This document shows, one piece after another, positions 31,186 to 42,369 of a DNA stretch of 64,000 bases; position 1 is the first letter of the stretch, and every line of letters begins with the position of its first letter. A program made the translations under genes and the position numbers. Origin of the DNA: Lysobacter antibioticus (GTDB taxonomy: Bacteria > Pseudomonadota > Gammaproteobacteria > Xanthomonadales > Xanthomonadaceae); assembly GCF_001442535.1 (NCBI RefSeq), contig NZ_CP013141.1:2127290-2191289 (forward strand), in the 5' to 3' direction. The notes below the pieces were generated by a model that was not told where the DNA came from, ran no database searches, and worked only from the letters and a program-made list of their open reading frames with translations.

Positions 31186-32127
31186 TCAATCGCGATCCTG
31201 CAACGGCAGGTAGATATCGGTGCGCAGCAACGCTTGCGGCACTTCGTCGGGGTCGTCGAGGTATTCGTGGTGCAGCGGCGCATCACGCAGCGATTCGCCG
31301 CTGTCGGGCAACCAGCGCGCCAGCAGGGCGTCGGTCAGCGCCTCCAATCCATCGAAGGCGCCGACATGGCGGACGCGCGCGTAGCGTCCGCCGCCCAATC
31401 GCATCGCATGCAGCCCATCGCCGGCATCGAGCTGCACCGGCGCGCCGAGGGCGATCATGCAATCGAAAGCGCAGGCCTGCGGCGGAACGTCGCGGCGGTC
31501 GTCCCAGGGCACGCCGAACAAACCGCTCAGCGAATCCAGCAGGCCGCGTTCGGCGGCCCAGCCGAACAATCGGCCGAACCCCTGGTTCTGCTCGGGGTAG
31601 GCGCCGGTGACGCGCAAGGCGACCACCTGGAAGGGATCGATGCTGACCACCTCGACCCGCAGCGGCGGCAATTCGTCGGACGCGCTTTCGGCCGGCAGCG
31701 ACAACCGCTCGATCTCGCGCCACAGCCGTTCGGGCTCGGCGCGCAATTCGCTCGGGGTACCTCCGACGCCCTGGCGGAACGCACGCGTGAACGCTTGCGG
31801 GGTCTGGTAACCGACCGCGAGCGCGGCCTCGGTGATGCTGCGCTCGGCGCTCGCGAGCAGGCGCAAGCCCTGCAGCAGACGCAGGCGCGCCACGGTCTGG
31901 CCGGTGGTTTCGCCGGTCATGGCGCGATAAACGCGGTGAAAGTGGAACGGCGAGAACGAAGCCGCCTCGGCGAGCCGATGCAACTCGGGCGGCTCCTCGC
32001 CGCGCGCGATCGCCTGTTCGATCAGGGCGACGGCACGGTCGATGCGGCGCTGGTGGGCGTCGCGTGTGCCGGCCTTCAAGGCAGGACCGCTGCGTTCCGA
32101 CGCCGGGTGTTCCTTGACCGATGACAT
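31186..32127 (-). CDS. AraC-family regulator with GyrI-like effector domain
   Basis: The 313-residue protein has an N-terminal AraC double helix-turn-helix (about 20-125: LHRLAEAASFSPFHFHRVYRAMTGETTGQ and ALAVGYQTPQAFTRAFRQGVGGTPSELR). A GyrI-like/SOUL small-molecule domain (about 150-310) follows (VEVVSIDPFQVVALRVTGAYPE). This is the Rob/SoxS-like, BmrR-type architecture seen in multidrug and stress regulators. The ATG chosen has GAGGAG 8 bases upstream; the frame is open for 23 more codons. The nearest candidate target is the divergent neighbour across the strand gap; none is obvious. Confidence 0.9.
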   Translation of the reverse strand: MSSVKEHPASERSGPALKAGTRDAHQRRIDRAVALIEQAIARGEEPPELHRLAEAASFSPFHFHRVYRAMTGETTGQTVARLRLLQGLRLLASAERSITEAALAVGYQTPQAFTRAFRQGVGGTPSELRAEPERLWREIERLSLPAESASDELPPLRVEVVSIDPFQVVALRVTGAYPEQNQGFGRLFGWAAERGLLDSLSGLFGVPWDDRRDVPPQACAFDCMIALGAPVQLDAGDGLHAMRLGGGRYARVRHVGAFDGLEALTDALLARWLPDSGESLRDAPLHHEYLDDPDEVPQALLRTDIYLPLQDRD

Positions 32128-32272
32128 GGCCGTGCTCCTCGCGAACGGTGGGATCGGTACCCAGCCTGGCAGGTCGGACCCGCCGCGGCGGTTCACATCT
32201 TGCGCTTTCGCAAGTGGCCGAGCCGGGCTCGACGCCGCAGATCGGCCTCGGGCGAAGCCGGCCGGAAACGTT

Positions 32273-33013
32273 TCAGCAGGACAGGGCCAGGGCGACCAGG
32301 ACCGCCGCTTCGATCAGCTCGGTCAACGCGCCGCAGGTGTCGCCGGTCATGCCCTGCAACCGCCGCAGGCAGATGCGGCGCCAGCACGCGAACACGAGCG
32401 CGGCGACCGCGAGCGCCACCGCCCCTCGCCAACCGCCGACTGCGCAGAACCCGGCGCTGAGCACCAGCGCGACGATGCAGGCCGTGCGCGGCGCTTCGAC
32501 CAGACGCTGGCCGAGGCCGCCGCTGCGTACATAGGGCAGGCTTAGGAAGGCCAACGTCAGGGCCGCGCGCGCCAGTACCGGCGCGATCAGCAAAGCGACC
32601 CAGGCCGGCGCCGGCAGGCTCGCGAGCGCGGCGAATTTCAGCAGCAGCACCAGCACCACCGCGACCACGCCGACCGGGCCGCTGCGCGGGTCTTTCATGA
32701 TGGTCAGAGTGCGTTCGCGGGTCTGCTCGGGCGTAGCGGCAAGGCCGCCGACCCAGGCATCGGCGCTGTCGGCCAGGCCGTCCAGGTGCAGGGCGCCGGT
32801 CAGTACCACCCAGGCCACGAGCAACAACGCCGCCGACAGCAGCGGCGGCCGCGTCTGCAGGGCCCAGGCCAGTGCACACAGCAAGGCGCCGATCAACAGC
32901 CCTGCGGCCGGGTACCAGGCCAGCGAGCGCGATTGCGCACGCGGATCGTCGAACACGCGCGCCGGCACCGGAACCCGGGTCAGGAATCCGATCGCGGCCA
33001 GCAGCGCGCGCAT
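32273..33013 (-). CDS. cobS: Adenosylcobinamide-GDP ribazoletransferase CobS
   Basis: CobS is the inner-membrane cobalamin synthase joining adenosylcobinamide-GDP with alpha-ribazole(-phosphate). The 246-residue protein has the start MRALLAAIGFLTRVPVP and the metal-binding LHLDGLADSADAWVGG. It also shows RERTLTIMKDPRSGPVG and several membrane helices, ending LQGMTGDTCGALTELIEAAVLVALAL. The ATG overlaps the stop of the phosphatase gene (TGATG). It is the last gene of the B12 operon. Confidence 0.96.
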   Translation of the reverse strand: MRALLAAIGFLTRVPVPARVFDDPRAQSRSLAWYPAAGLLIGALLCALAWALQTRPPLLSAALLLVAWVVLTGALHLDGLADSADAWVGGLAATPEQTRERTLTIMKDPRSGPVGVVAVVLVLLLKFAALASLPAPAWVALLIAPVLARAALTLAFLSLPYVRSGGLGQRLVEAPRTACIVALVLSAGFCAVGGWRGAVALAVAALVFACWRRICLRRLQGMTGDTCGALTELIEAAVLVALALSC

Positions 33014-33621
33014 CAACCGTCGACCGGGTCCGCTTGCGGTTGCGCGAATTCGGCGACGTGGCTCGAAGTCGGCGGCCACGACAAGGGATGCAGCGAGGCG
33101 TGGGCGACGTCGATGTTGAGCATTTCGTTGTAACGCCGGCCCGCGGCGAGGCAACGCAGCAGGCGGATCACGCCGCCGTGGGTGATCACCAGCACGCGCC
33201 GGCCCGGATACTCGCGCAGGATCTCGCCGACCGCACCGGTCAGGCGCGCGGCGAAATCGGCGAAGGTCTCCGCGCCCGGCGGCGGATACGCGACCGGGTC
33301 GGCCCAGAACCGCGCCAGCGCTTCGCCCTCGTTGTTGGCGATGGCGTCGACCGGCCGGCCCTGCCAATCGCCGAAGTGGTACTCGCGCAGGCGCGGCTCC
33401 AGCGCCAACGGCAACCCGCGCGATTGCGACAGATCGCGCGCGAACGCGGCGCAACGCTGCAAGGGCGAACTCACGACCGCATCCCACTCGCGCCCACGCA
33501 CCGCATCGCGCATCTGCCGCCAGCCGAGTTCCAGCAGGCTGTCGTCGAGCTGTCCGCGGTAGCTGCGGTGGCCAGTGTCGCCGTGGCGCAGCAGGTCGAT
33601 AGGGGTGGCGCTGGAACTCAT
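33013..33621 (-). CDS. cobC: Alpha-ribazole phosphatase, histidine phosphatase family (CobC type)
   Basis: The product is 202 residues with the phosphoglycerate-mutase-like core. The RHG motif is IDLLRHGDTGH with the phosphorylated His; LRHGDT replaces the more usual LRHGET. The acid region LREYHFGDWQGRP and the second His in VLVITHGGVIRLL follow. In this cluster it most likely dephosphorylates alpha-ribazole 5-phosphate or adenosylcobalamin phosphate. It overlaps cobS by one base and follows cobT after 49 bases. An upstream in-frame Met at 33651 is possible but less likely. Confidence 0.88.
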   Translation of the reverse strand: MSSSATPIDLLRHGDTGHRSYRGQLDDSLLELGWRQMRDAVRGREWDAVVSSPLQRCAAFARDLSQSRGLPLALEPRLREYHFGDWQGRPVDAIANNEGEALARFWADPVAYPPPGAETFADFAARLTGAVGEILREYPGRRVLVITHGGVIRLLRCLAAGRRYNEMLNIDVAHASLHPLSWPPTSSHVAEFAQPQADPVDG

Positions 33622-33670
33622 CGCATCGGCTCCGGTCCTTGTGCGCGGCATGCGTTCGTCGGGGCCCACA

Positions 33671-34738
33671 TCATGCCTGTTGCGAGGCCGCCTCGGACAC
33701 TCCCGCCTGGGCGAAGGTGGCCATGCCGTTGTGCAGGGCACAGGCCGAGCGCAACAACGGCACAGCGACCGCGGCGCCGCTGGCCTCGCCCAGGCGCATG
33801 CCGAGGTCGAGCAAGGGCTGCGCGCCGAGCGCCTGCAACACCGCGGCGTGACCGCGTTCGTGCGAGCGGTGCGCATACAGGAACCATTCGCGGCAGCTCG
33901 GGTTGATGGCCTGGGCGACGAGCGCGGACACGCTGGCGATGAAACCGTCGACCAGCACCGGCAGCCCGGCCTGGGCCGCGGCGATGTAGGCGCCCGCCAG
34001 CGCGGCGATCTCGAAACCGCCGAGGCAACGCAGGCGCTCCCAGGCGTCGCCGGCGCCGGCGTGCCGCGCCAGTGCGCGTTCGATCACGCCGACCTTGTGG
34101 GCGATGCCGTCGGCATCCAGGCCGGTGCCGGCGCCGCTCAGCTCGGCCGGCGAACGATCGAGCAAGGCGCTCGCCAAGGCCGAGGCCGAGGTGGTGTTGG
34201 CGATGCCCATCTCGCCGCCGATGAACAACTGCGCCGCGCCATCGAGCGCGGCGCGCACGCTGGCGGCGCCGGCGCCCAGGGCCGCGCGCAGCTGCGCTTC
34301 GCTCATCGCCGGCGCTTCGCAGAAGTTGGCCGTGCTCTCGGCGATGATCGCGCGATGCACGCCGCGGATCGGGCCGGGGTCATTGACCGTGCCGAGGTTG
34401 ACCACGTCCAGGGTCGCGCCGAGGCTGCGCGCGAGCACGCTGATCGCGGCGCCGCCGTGGGCGAAGTTGCGCACCATCTCGCCGGTGACCGCCTGCGGGA
34501 ACGCCGACACGCCTTCGGCGGCGACGCCGTGATCGGCGGCGAACACACTGATCCAGACCCGGTCGACCTTCGGCGCCGGCGTGCGTTGCAAGGCCGCCAG
34601 GCGTATCGCGAGCTCCTCGAGCAGGCCGAGCGAGCCCGGCGGTTTGGTTAGCTGAGTCTGGCGCGTGCGCGCCTGGGTTTCGATGGCGGTGTCCGGGCGT
34701 GCGCAACCGCGCAGCCACCATTTGCTTTCGTCGTTCAA
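33671..34738 (-). CDS. cobT: Nicotinate-nucleotide--dimethylbenzimidazole phosphoribosyltransferase CobT
   Basis: CobT makes alpha-ribazole 5-phosphate from nicotinate mononucleotide and dimethylbenzimidazole. The 355-residue protein has [45 protein letters not shown] and [16 protein letters not shown]. The catalytic Glu is in [18 protein letters not shown]. No ATG or GTG fits. A TTG at 34738 has GAGGAA upstream and overlaps the cobU stop as TTGA, giving normal length. Confidence 0.95.
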   Translation of the reverse strand: MNDESKWWLRGCARPDTAIETQARTRQTQLTKPPGSLGLLEELAIRLAALQRTPAPKVDRVWISVFAADHGVAAEGVSAFPQAVTGEMVRNFAHGGAAISVLARSLGATLDVVNLGTVNDPGPIRGVHRAIIAESTANFCEAPAMSEAQLRAALGAGAASVRAALDGAAQLFIGGEMGIANTTSASALASALLDRSPAELSGAGTGLDADGIAHKVGVIERALARHAGAGDAWERLRCLGGFEIAALAGAYIAAAQAGLPVLVDGFIASVSALVAQAINPSCREWFLYAHRSHERGHAAVLQALGAQPLLDLGMRLGEASGAAVAVPLLRSACALHNGMATFAQAGVSEAASQQA

Positions 34739-35273
34739 GTTCGGGTTCCTCGCGTACTCGGCTCCGCAGCGAGCGGAGCGCCTTTCAATACCAGCGGCAG
34801 ACCGGCCGCCACGAACACCACCCGCTCGCAGACCGCGCCGAGCGCCTGGTGCAAGCGCCCGGCCTCGTCGACGTAGCGCCGGGTCAGGGCGCCCATCGGC
34901 ACCACGCCCAGGCCGACCTCGTTGCTGACCAACACCGCCCGGCCCGGCAAGTCCGCGAGCGCCGACAGCAAGGCCTCGCGTTCGCGTGCGAACACGGTGT
35001 CGTCCGACGCGCCGAGCAGGTTGCTGAGCCACAGGGTCAGGCAATCGACCAGCACGCAGCGATCCGGCGCGGCATGGCGGCGCAACGCCGCCGCCAGGGC
35101 GATCGGCTCCTCGACGCAGCCCCAGTGCGCCGGCCGCCGTGCGCGATGGTGGGCGATGCGCTCGCTCATCTCCTCGTCCCCGGCCTGGCCGGTTGCGAGG
35201 TAGACGACGTCGTCGGACTCGGCCGCGAGACGTTCGGCCAAGGCACTCTTGCCCGAGCGCGCGCCGCCGAGGA

Positions 35274-35286
<13 letters not shown>
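34735..35286 (-). CDS. cobU: Adenosylcobinamide kinase/guanylyltransferase CobU (CobP)
   Basis: CobU is a bifunctional enzyme that phosphorylates adenosylcobinamide and transfers GMP. The 183-residue protein has the P-loop [15 protein letters not shown] and the guanylylation region [24 protein letters not shown], whose His is the guanylyl acceptor. It also has [14 protein letters not shown] and [14 protein letters not shown]. The start lies inside the end of cobQ (13-base overlap). Confidence 0.95.
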
Positions 35287-36760
<1,474 letters not shown>

Positions 36761-36764
<4 letters not shown>

Positions 36765-37759
36765 GACAGACTCCTTTCGCTTAAGGTTTCGGCCAGGGCC
36801 GCATCCAGTCGCTCCCATTGCGCGGCATCGCCGGGCAGGCCGAAACGCAGGCTGGCCGGCGCATCGAACAAGCGAGTGAGGATGCCGCGCCGCGCCAAGG
36901 CCTCGTGCAGGGCCGCGGCTTCGTCGCTGCGATGCCATTGGAAGAACGCACTGCCGCCGCTCGGCGCGAGGCCGTGGGCCTGCAGCAGAGCGGCCAGACG
37001 CGCGCCTTGCGCGCACAGCTGCGCACGCATCGCCGCCTGCCAGTCGCGGTCGGCGAAGGCCTGGCGCAGGACATAACGCGCCGGCCCGGCCACGGTCCAC
37101 GGGCCGAGGCGATCGCGTAAACGCTCTAGCAAGGCCGGCGCGGCGCAGACGAAGCCGGCGCGCGCGCCGGCCAGGCCGAAGAACTTGCCGGCCGAACGCA
37201 GCACGATCAGCCCTTCGCGCGCGCTCTGCGCGCACAGGCTGTGCTCGGGCGTGGCGTCCATGAAAGCCTCGTCGATCAACAGCCAGCCACCGCGCGCGGC
37301 GAGGCGCTCGTGCAAGCCGAGCAGAACTTCGCCACCGAAGCGATCGCCGCCGGGGTTGTTGGGGTGGATCAGCACGACCACGTCGAAATCGTCGACGCCG
37401 GCGATCAACTCGTCCGCCGCGCACAACTCGACCCGATGGCCGCAGCGGCGCCAGGCATGCGCATGTTCGGCGTAACCCGGCGCCAACACGCCGACCCGCG
37501 AGGCTTCACGTAATTCAGGCAGCGCTTGAATCGCCGCCTGGGAACCGGCGACCGGCAGCAAGGCCGGCGCGCCGTAGTAATCGCAGGCCGCTTCGACCAA
37601 GCCGTCGTCGTCCTCGGGCAGGCGATGCCAGGCGCGCGCGGGAATCGGCGGCACCGGCCAGGCGACCGGGTTGATGCCGGTGGACAGATCCAGCCAGCGT
37701 TCCGGCGCGATGCCATAACGCTGCGCGGCACGTAGCAGACGGCCTCCGTGCTCAAGCAT
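36761..37759 (-). CDS. cobD: Threonine-phosphate decarboxylase (CobD/CobC type, PLP enzyme)
   Basis: This is a fold-type I aminotransferase-like enzyme that makes (R)-1-amino-2-propanol phosphate for the cobalamin linker. The 332-residue protein has [41 protein letters not shown] and [15 protein letters not shown]. The PLP-binding Lys is in [25 protein letters not shown] lies 9 bases before the ATG, in agreement with family length. It overlaps cobQ by 4 bases and cbiB by 8. Confidence 0.92.
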
Positions 37760-38903
37760 GCGCTGATCTCCTACCGGTCGGTGGCACCGCATCGTGCCTG
37801 TAAAAATGCAGCGATTGCGTGATGACGGAAATGTCGAAGGCGATGGCACATTGCGCCGTGCCTGTAGCGAAGCACGATGCTCTCGTCGCGATCGATGAAT
37901 GCCTCGGAGCACAATGAATATCGAAATGGACATCGATAGGCCGCACGAGCGCGAGCTCGGCCGATTCAGGAGCGCGGACAAGGCCATGGGCGATGGCGAG
38001 TGCCGCCGTGAGCAGTAACCACAGCAGGACGCCGCGCCCGACCAGCGCACTCGCGCGCACGATGGATTGCGCATCCGGCGCCTGTCCGTCGCCGAGCGCG
38101 GGACGCGGCTCCCACACCCCGTGATAAGGCGCGGCGCCGCCGAGGCGCACGCGCAGCGCGCCGGCGCCGGCCGCCATCACCGGACCCGCATTCGGGCTGT
38201 CCCACAGCGGTGCCTGCCGGCGCCAGCAGCGCAAAGCGGTCGCGGTATCGCCGAGCACGGCATAGGTCGCGGCGGTCAGGCGCGCCGGCACCCAGTTCAG
38301 CGCATCGTCGATGCGCGCCGCGGCCCATCCGAACCGCTCGAAGCGCGGTGTGCGATAGCCCCACATCGCATCGAGGGTATTGGCCAGCCGGTACATCACC
38401 GCCCCGGCTGGCCCGAGCAGGGCGAACCAGAACAGCGCGCCGAACACCGCGTCGTTGCCGTTCTCGAGCACCGACTCGGTGGCCGCGGCGGCGACGCGCT
38501 CGGCATCGAGCGCCGCAGTGTCGCGGCTGACGATGCGGCCGACTGCCGCACGGGCGGCGTCCAGGTCGCCGTCGCGCAGGGTGCGCGCGACCGGCGCGGC
38601 GTGTTCGTCGAGGCTGCGCAGGCCGATCGTCAGATACAGCACGCCGGCCGCATACGCGGCCGCGAGCCACGGCGAGCGCGCCTGCAGCTCGAACTGCAGC
38701 CAGGCCGCGAGCACGCTCGCCGGCAGCACCGCCGCGGCCCAGGCCATCACCCCGCGCCCACGATGGTCGCCGTAGCAACGAGCCTCGATCGCCCTCGCCA
38801 TGCGCCCGAACGCGACCAACGGATGCGCGCGCCGCGGCTCGCCGAGCAAACGATCGAGCAGCACGCCCGACAGCATCGCGATGGCGAGCGTCGGGGGGTT
38901 CAT
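37752..38903 (-). CDS. cbiB: Adenosylcobinamide-phosphate synthase CbiB, with unusual C-terminal extension
   Basis: CbiB is the inner-membrane enzyme attaching aminopropanol (phosphate) to adenosylcobyric acid. The core (about 1-310) has [65 protein letters not shown] and several membrane helices, ending [15 protein letters not shown]. The frame then runs on for roughly 70 residues of non-family, His/Cys-containing sequence ([14 protein letters not shown]... [14 protein letters not shown]) in less GC-rich DNA before the stop, overlapping the next start by 8 bases. The extension may reflect loss of the normal stop by indel; a sequencing error is also possible. Confidence 0.9.
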   Translation of the reverse strand: MNPPTLAIAMLSGVLLDRLLGEPRRAHPLVAFGRMARAIEARCYGDHRGRGVMAWAAAVLPASVLAAWLQFELQARSPWLAAAYAAGVLYLTIGLRSLDEHAAPVARTLRDGDLDAARAAVGRIVSRDTAALDAERVAAAATESVLENGNDAVFGALFWFALLGPAGAVMYRLANTLDAMWGYRTPRFERFGWAAARIDDALNWVPARLTAATYAVLGDTATALRCWRRQAPLWDSPNAGPVMAAGAGALRVRLGGAAPYHGVWEPRPALGDGQAPDAQSIVRASALVGRGVLLWLLLTAALAIAHGLVRAPESAELALVRPIDVHFDIHCAPRHSSIATRASCFATGTAQCAIAFDISVITQSLHFYRHDAVPPTGRRSAHA

Positions 38904-40288
38904 GGCTGCAGGAGCTTGAGCGCCGCGCCCGGGTTCGAGGGGAAATAGAAGTGGACGAAACTCGCGCTCATGCGGCGGTCGCGGTACACCGCTTCGCGGC
39001 TGGGCCCGCCGTTCGGGTTGATCGATTCGGCGATCGCCGCGGCCTCGATCTCAGCGCGGGCGTAATGGAAGGTGTGCCCACGCAAGCCGCCCTCGGGCAA
39101 TTCGACCGATTGCAGCCCGAGCGCGGCCATGCGCGTCTGCATCACGGCATGGCCGGGCAGCAGACCGGCCATGACGGCGCGCTGTCCGTCGCGATCGGTC
39201 AATGAGTCGAGCGCATACAGCAGACCGCCGCACTCGGCCAGCAGCGGTTTATCGGCGTCGCGATGCGCGTGCAAGGCCTCGCGCAATGCGCCGTTGTCGG
39301 CCAGTGTCTGCAGATGCAGTTCCGGATAGCCACCAGGCAGCCACACCGCATCGCAGTCGGGCAGGCTCTCGCCGGCCAGCGGCGAGAAGAACCTGAGCTC
39401 GGCGCCGGCGGCGCGCAGCAGATCGAGATTGGCCGGGTACAGGAAGCAGAACGCGGCGTCGCGGGCGATGGCGATGCGTACGCCTTGCAATTGCGCGGGC
39501 ACCCGCTCGGCCTCGGCCGCCGCAAACGCGACCGGCGGCGGCAGCTCGGCATCGGCGTGTTGGCCCCAGGCATCGGCGAGCGCATCGAGCCGCGCCTCCA
39601 GATCGCCGAGCTCGCCGGCGGCGACTAGGCCGAGATGACGTTCGGGCAAGGCCAGCCCGGGGTCGCGCGGCAAGGCGCCGAGCCAGCGCAGATCGGCCGG
39701 CAGGCTCTCGCGCAACAACTGCGCGTGATAGGCGCTACCGATTCGGTTCGCGGCGACGCCGTACACCTGCAGGCCATCGCGATAACGCGCGAGCCCGGTC
39801 GCCAGCGCACCGAATGTCTGCGCCATCGCCGAACCGTCGATGACCGCGAGCACCGGCACGCCGAGCCGCTGCGCGAGGTCGGCGCTCGACGGCGTACCGT
39901 CGAACAACCCCATCACGCCTTCGATCAGGATCAGGTCGGCTTCGCCCGCGGCATCATGCAGACGCGCGCGCACGTCTTGCTCGCCGCACATCCAAAGATC
40001 CAACTGATAGACGGGATGACCGCTGGCGCGTTCGAGCACCATCGGGTCGAGAAAATCCGGCCCGGTCTTGAACACCCGCACCCGCCGGCCCTGGCGCGCA
40101 TGCCAGCGCGCGATCGCCGCGGTGACGCTGGTCTTGCCCTGGCCCGACGCCGGGGCGGAGACGAGCAGGGCGGGACAGTGGTGCCGGGAATCGAGAATGG
40201 GGAATGGGAAATCGGTCGAAGCCGCAGCTCCAGTCGCAGCCACGCGCGCACCCAAGATTTCGCCCGCTTTTTCGTTGCCAGAAGACAT
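38900..40288 (-). CDS. cobB: Cobyrinic acid a,c-diamide synthase (CobB/CbiA)
   Basis: This enzyme amidates the a and c acetates of cobyrinic acid. The 462-residue protein has the P-loop [53 protein letters not shown] and a C-terminal amidotransferase with Cys in [14 protein letters not shown] and His in [10 protein letters not shown]. The first about 36 residues before CPALLVSAP are not family sequence. Part of them (FPFPILDS) is encoded by a GGGAATCG-type short repeat that recurs just downstream of the gene. It overlaps cbiB by 4 bases. Confidence 0.93.
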   Translation of the reverse strand: MSSGNEKAGEILGARVAATGAAASTDFPFPILDSRHHCPALLVSAPASGQGKTSVTAAIARWHARQGRRVRVFKTGPDFLDPMVLERASGHPVYQLDLWMCGEQDVRARLHDAAGEADLILIEGVMGLFDGTPSSADLAQRLGVPVLAVIDGSAMAQTFGALATGLARYRDGLQVYGVAANRIGSAYHAQLLRESLPADLRWLGALPRDPGLALPERHLGLVAAGELGDLEARLDALADAWGQHADAELPPPVAFAAAEAERVPAQLQGVRIAIARDAAFCFLYPANLDLLRAAGAELRFFSPLAGESLPDCDAVWLPGGYPELHLQTLADNGALREALHAHRDADKPLLAECGGLLYALDSLTDRDGQRAVMAGLLPGHAVMQTRMAALGLQSVELPEGGLRGHTFHYARAEIEAAAIAESINPNGGPSREAVYRDRRMSASFVHFYFPSNPGAALKLLQP

Positions 40289-40302
40289 ATCGCTCGTCCC
40301 AT

Positions 40303-40358
40303 CAGTGTCTACGAATCCCGCTCTTACGATTCCCGATTCTCCATTCCCGATTCCCGCC
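40303..40358. repeat. Short CCCGATT-type repeat cluster between cobB and cobO
   Basis: Several units of ATTCCCGATTC/ATTCCCGATTCCCG form the gap between cobO and cobB. Related units in inverted orientation (GGGAATCGAGAATGGGGAATG, about 40190-40210) lie inside the 5' end of cobB. Similar short dispersed repeats are common in xanthomonads. Confidence 0.6.
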
Positions 40359-41015
40359 CTAAAGCTCGATCCCCTTCTGCGCCTTGATCCCGGCCTTGAA
40401 CGCGTGCTTGATCACGCGCATCTCGGTGACGGTGTCGGCCGCTTCGATCAGGGCATCGGGGGCGCCGCGGCCGGTGATGACGACGTGCTGCCGCTCCGGC
40501 CGCGCCGCGACCGCGGCGAGCACGTCGTCGAGCGCGACATAGCGGTGCGCCAGGGCGATGTTCAGTTCGTCGAGCAGGACGAAATCGTAGCCGGGGTCGG
40601 CCATCATCTTGGCCGCGATCGCCCAGGCCGACTGCGCGGCGCGGATGTCGCGCTCTTTGTCCTGGGTCTCCCAGGTGAAGCCCTCGCCCATCACGTGATA
40701 GTCCAGCTCCTCGAAACGCCGGAAGAAGGCCTCTTCGCCGGTCGAGAAACTGCCCTTGATGAACTGCACTACCCCGCAACGAAAGCCGTGCCCGAGCGAA
40801 CGCGCGAGCATACCGAAACCCGAGGAACTCTTGCCCTTGCCGTTGCCGGTGTTGACCACCAGCACGCCGCGCTCGATCGTCGCCTGAGCGATCTTGCGGT
40901 CGATCAGCTCCTTCTTGCGCTGCATGCGTTCGCGGTGGCGCTCTTCACTGCTGGCCGCGAAGCCGGCGCGGTCGGCCGAGCCGTCCTTCGTGCCGTCGTT
41001 GCCGCCCGCGCTCAT
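40359..41015 (-). CDS. cobO: Cob(I)yrinic acid a,c-diamide adenosyltransferase CobO
   Basis: CobO transfers the adenosyl group from ATP to Co(I) corrinoids. The 218-residue protein has a charged leader (about 1-45) and the phosphate-binding VNTGNGKGKSSSGFGMLARSLG. FIKGSFSTGEEAFF, FTWETQDKERD, VLLDELNIALAHRY and VITGRGAPDALIEAADTVTEM follow, all typical of CobA/CobO. GGAG lies 8 bases before the ATG; the start overlaps the upstream BtuM-like gene by 4 bases. Confidence 0.96.
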   Translation of the reverse strand: MSAGGNDGTKDGSADRAGFAASSEERHRERMQRKKELIDRKIAQATIERGVLVVNTGNGKGKSSSGFGMLARSLGHGFRCGVVQFIKGSFSTGEEAFFRRFEELDYHVMGEGFTWETQDKERDIRAAQSAWAIAAKMMADPGYDFVLLDELNIALAHRYVALDDVLAAVAARPERQHVVITGRGAPDALIEAADTVTEMRVIKHAFKAGIKAQKGIEL

Positions 41016-41629
41016 GCCGGCGCTCCACTGCGCTGACGCAGGACCAGGCTGCGCGCGACCGCATACACCCCGAAAGCCAGGCCGACATAACCGGCCAGGG
41101 TGCCCAGAGCGCGCGGGTAGTACTGCGGAATGCGGTCGATGAAACCGGCCAGGCTCGCATCCGGATAACGGCCGGACAGGAAATAGAACCCGCCCTTGGA
41201 AATCAGGTAGGTCACCACCGAAGTGGCCAACAGCACCAACGCCAGGCGCGGCACCGTGCCCCAATGGTCGCGATGCAAGCGCGCATACGCGCGTCCGCCC
41301 AGCCACAGCGCGGCATAGGCCAGGGCCAAGGCCCAATACGCCGGCGACAAGCACCAGTCGGTGATGCGGCCGAGCGCCAGGCTGCCCAGATCGAGCGCCG
41401 AGGACAGCACGAAGAAGGCCGGGAATGCCCAGACCGGACGCAACAACGCGCCGACCAGGAAAAACACCGACCACGACGCGCTGGGCAAGGCGTCGACGCT
41501 GGCGAAGTGCTGGCCGCGGGTGCAGATTATCAGCAGCGCCAGCGATGCGCCGGTCGCGATCAACGCCTGCCGCGATTCCAGCGGCAGCACCGCGGTGGAG
41601 GCTGCGGGAAGAGGGTTCGACATGCTCAA
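41012..41629 (-). CDS. BtuM-like membrane protein, second tandem copy
   Basis: The 205-residue integral membrane protein has about six helices. It shares with its neighbour the pattern LPSASWSVFFLVGALL, then D..(S/A)L, then a conserved Cys93 in WCLSPAYWALALAYAALWLGGR, and SKGGFYFLSGRY..... near the end. BtuM proteins are S-component-like vitamin B12 transporters with an invariant Cys near residue 80 that binds cobalt (recalled from work on Thiobacillus denitrificans BtuM). The context, between btuB and cobO under a B12 riboswitch, supports corrinoid uptake. Family membership was judged by eye, not by search. It overlaps cobO by 4 bases. Confidence 0.7.
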   Translation of the reverse strand: MSMSNPLPAASTAVLPLESRQALIATGASLALLIICTRGQHFASVDALPSASWSVFFLVGALLRPVWAFPAFFVLSSALDLGSLALGRITDWCLSPAYWALALAYAALWLGGRAYARLHRDHWGTVPRLALVLLATSVVTYLISKGGFYFLSGRYPDASLAGFIDRIPQYYPRALGTLAGYVGLAFGVYAVARSLVLRQRSGAPA

Positions 41630-41674
41630 GCTCCGGGGTGCGAAGGGACGACGAATCGAACGATGCAGCGACGA

Positions 41675-42265
41675 TCAGCGGCTCGCGGTCGGCTGCGAGG
41701 CCGGCGGACGCGCGATACGAACGATCGCCGCATGCGCGACCAGCGCGACCGCGATGTAGCTCAACGTGGTGCGCACGAACAGCGGGCCCCAACGCCAGAC
41801 CCGACTCAGATACTCGGCGAAGTTCGGCTCCGCGTAACGGCCGCCGAACCAATAGAAGGCGCCGTTGGAGATCAGGAACGACAGACTGGCGGCGACGAAG
41901 GCCACGCCGAAGACCCGCGCGAATCCGCGCCAGCCGGCCGGCATGCGCGGCGCATACCAGCGCCCGGCGTACCAGAGCACGGCATAGGCCAGCAGCAGGA
42001 AGGCATACGACGGGGTTACGCAGTAATGCCCGAAGAAATCCTGGCCTCGCCCGGTGATCGCGAAGTAGTCGATGGCGACCGCGGCGAGCAGGAAACCGGC
42101 GTAGCCCAGGTGCCGGCGCAGATACAGGCCGCCGAGGAAAAACACCGCCATCGAGGCATCGGGCAGATGCAGCAGATCGCCGAAGTGATGGAAGCGCGTG
42201 GCGATCATCACGATCAACAGCAGGCAGGACAGACTTAGTTGGATGGGACCGGGCAAGCTTTTCAT
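41675..42265 (-). CDS. btuM: BtuM-like membrane protein, first tandem copy
   Basis: The 196-residue integral membrane protein has about six helices. It contains LPDASMAVFFLGGLYLRR, Cys82 in HYCVTPSYAFLLLAYAVLWYAGR (same place as the BtuM cobalt-binding Cys) and SNGAFYWFGGRY. It is a paralogue of the adjacent gene, 45 bases further along. The position directly after btuB suggests that it takes B12 or cobinamide across the inner membrane once BtuB has delivered it to the periplasm. No btuCDF genes are seen here. An alternative description would be a generic ECF S-component-like protein. Confidence 0.72.
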   Translation of the reverse strand: MKSLPGPIQLSLSCLLLIVMIATRFHHFGDLLHLPDASMAVFFLGGLYLRRHLGYAGFLLAAVAIDYFAITGRGQDFFGHYCVTPSYAFLLLAYAVLWYAGRWYAPRMPAGWRGFARVFGVAFVAASLSFLISNGAFYWFGGRYAEPNFAEYLSRVWRWGPLFVRTTLSYIAVALVAHAAIVRIARPPASQPTASR

Positions 42266-42369
42266 CGGCGACTCTCGATTGGCGCCGGCAACGCGGTGGT
42301 TGCCGGCAAAGCCCGCGGACGCGGGCCGGGAGGCTGCCCGCGCGGACGCGGGCCGAGGTTGCTGATCCG

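Noticed and set aside
41012..42265. Generic permease label for the two small membrane proteins
   Set aside because: The shared Cys motif and the btuB-cobO context favour a BtuM-like assignment, though this still needs a profile search.
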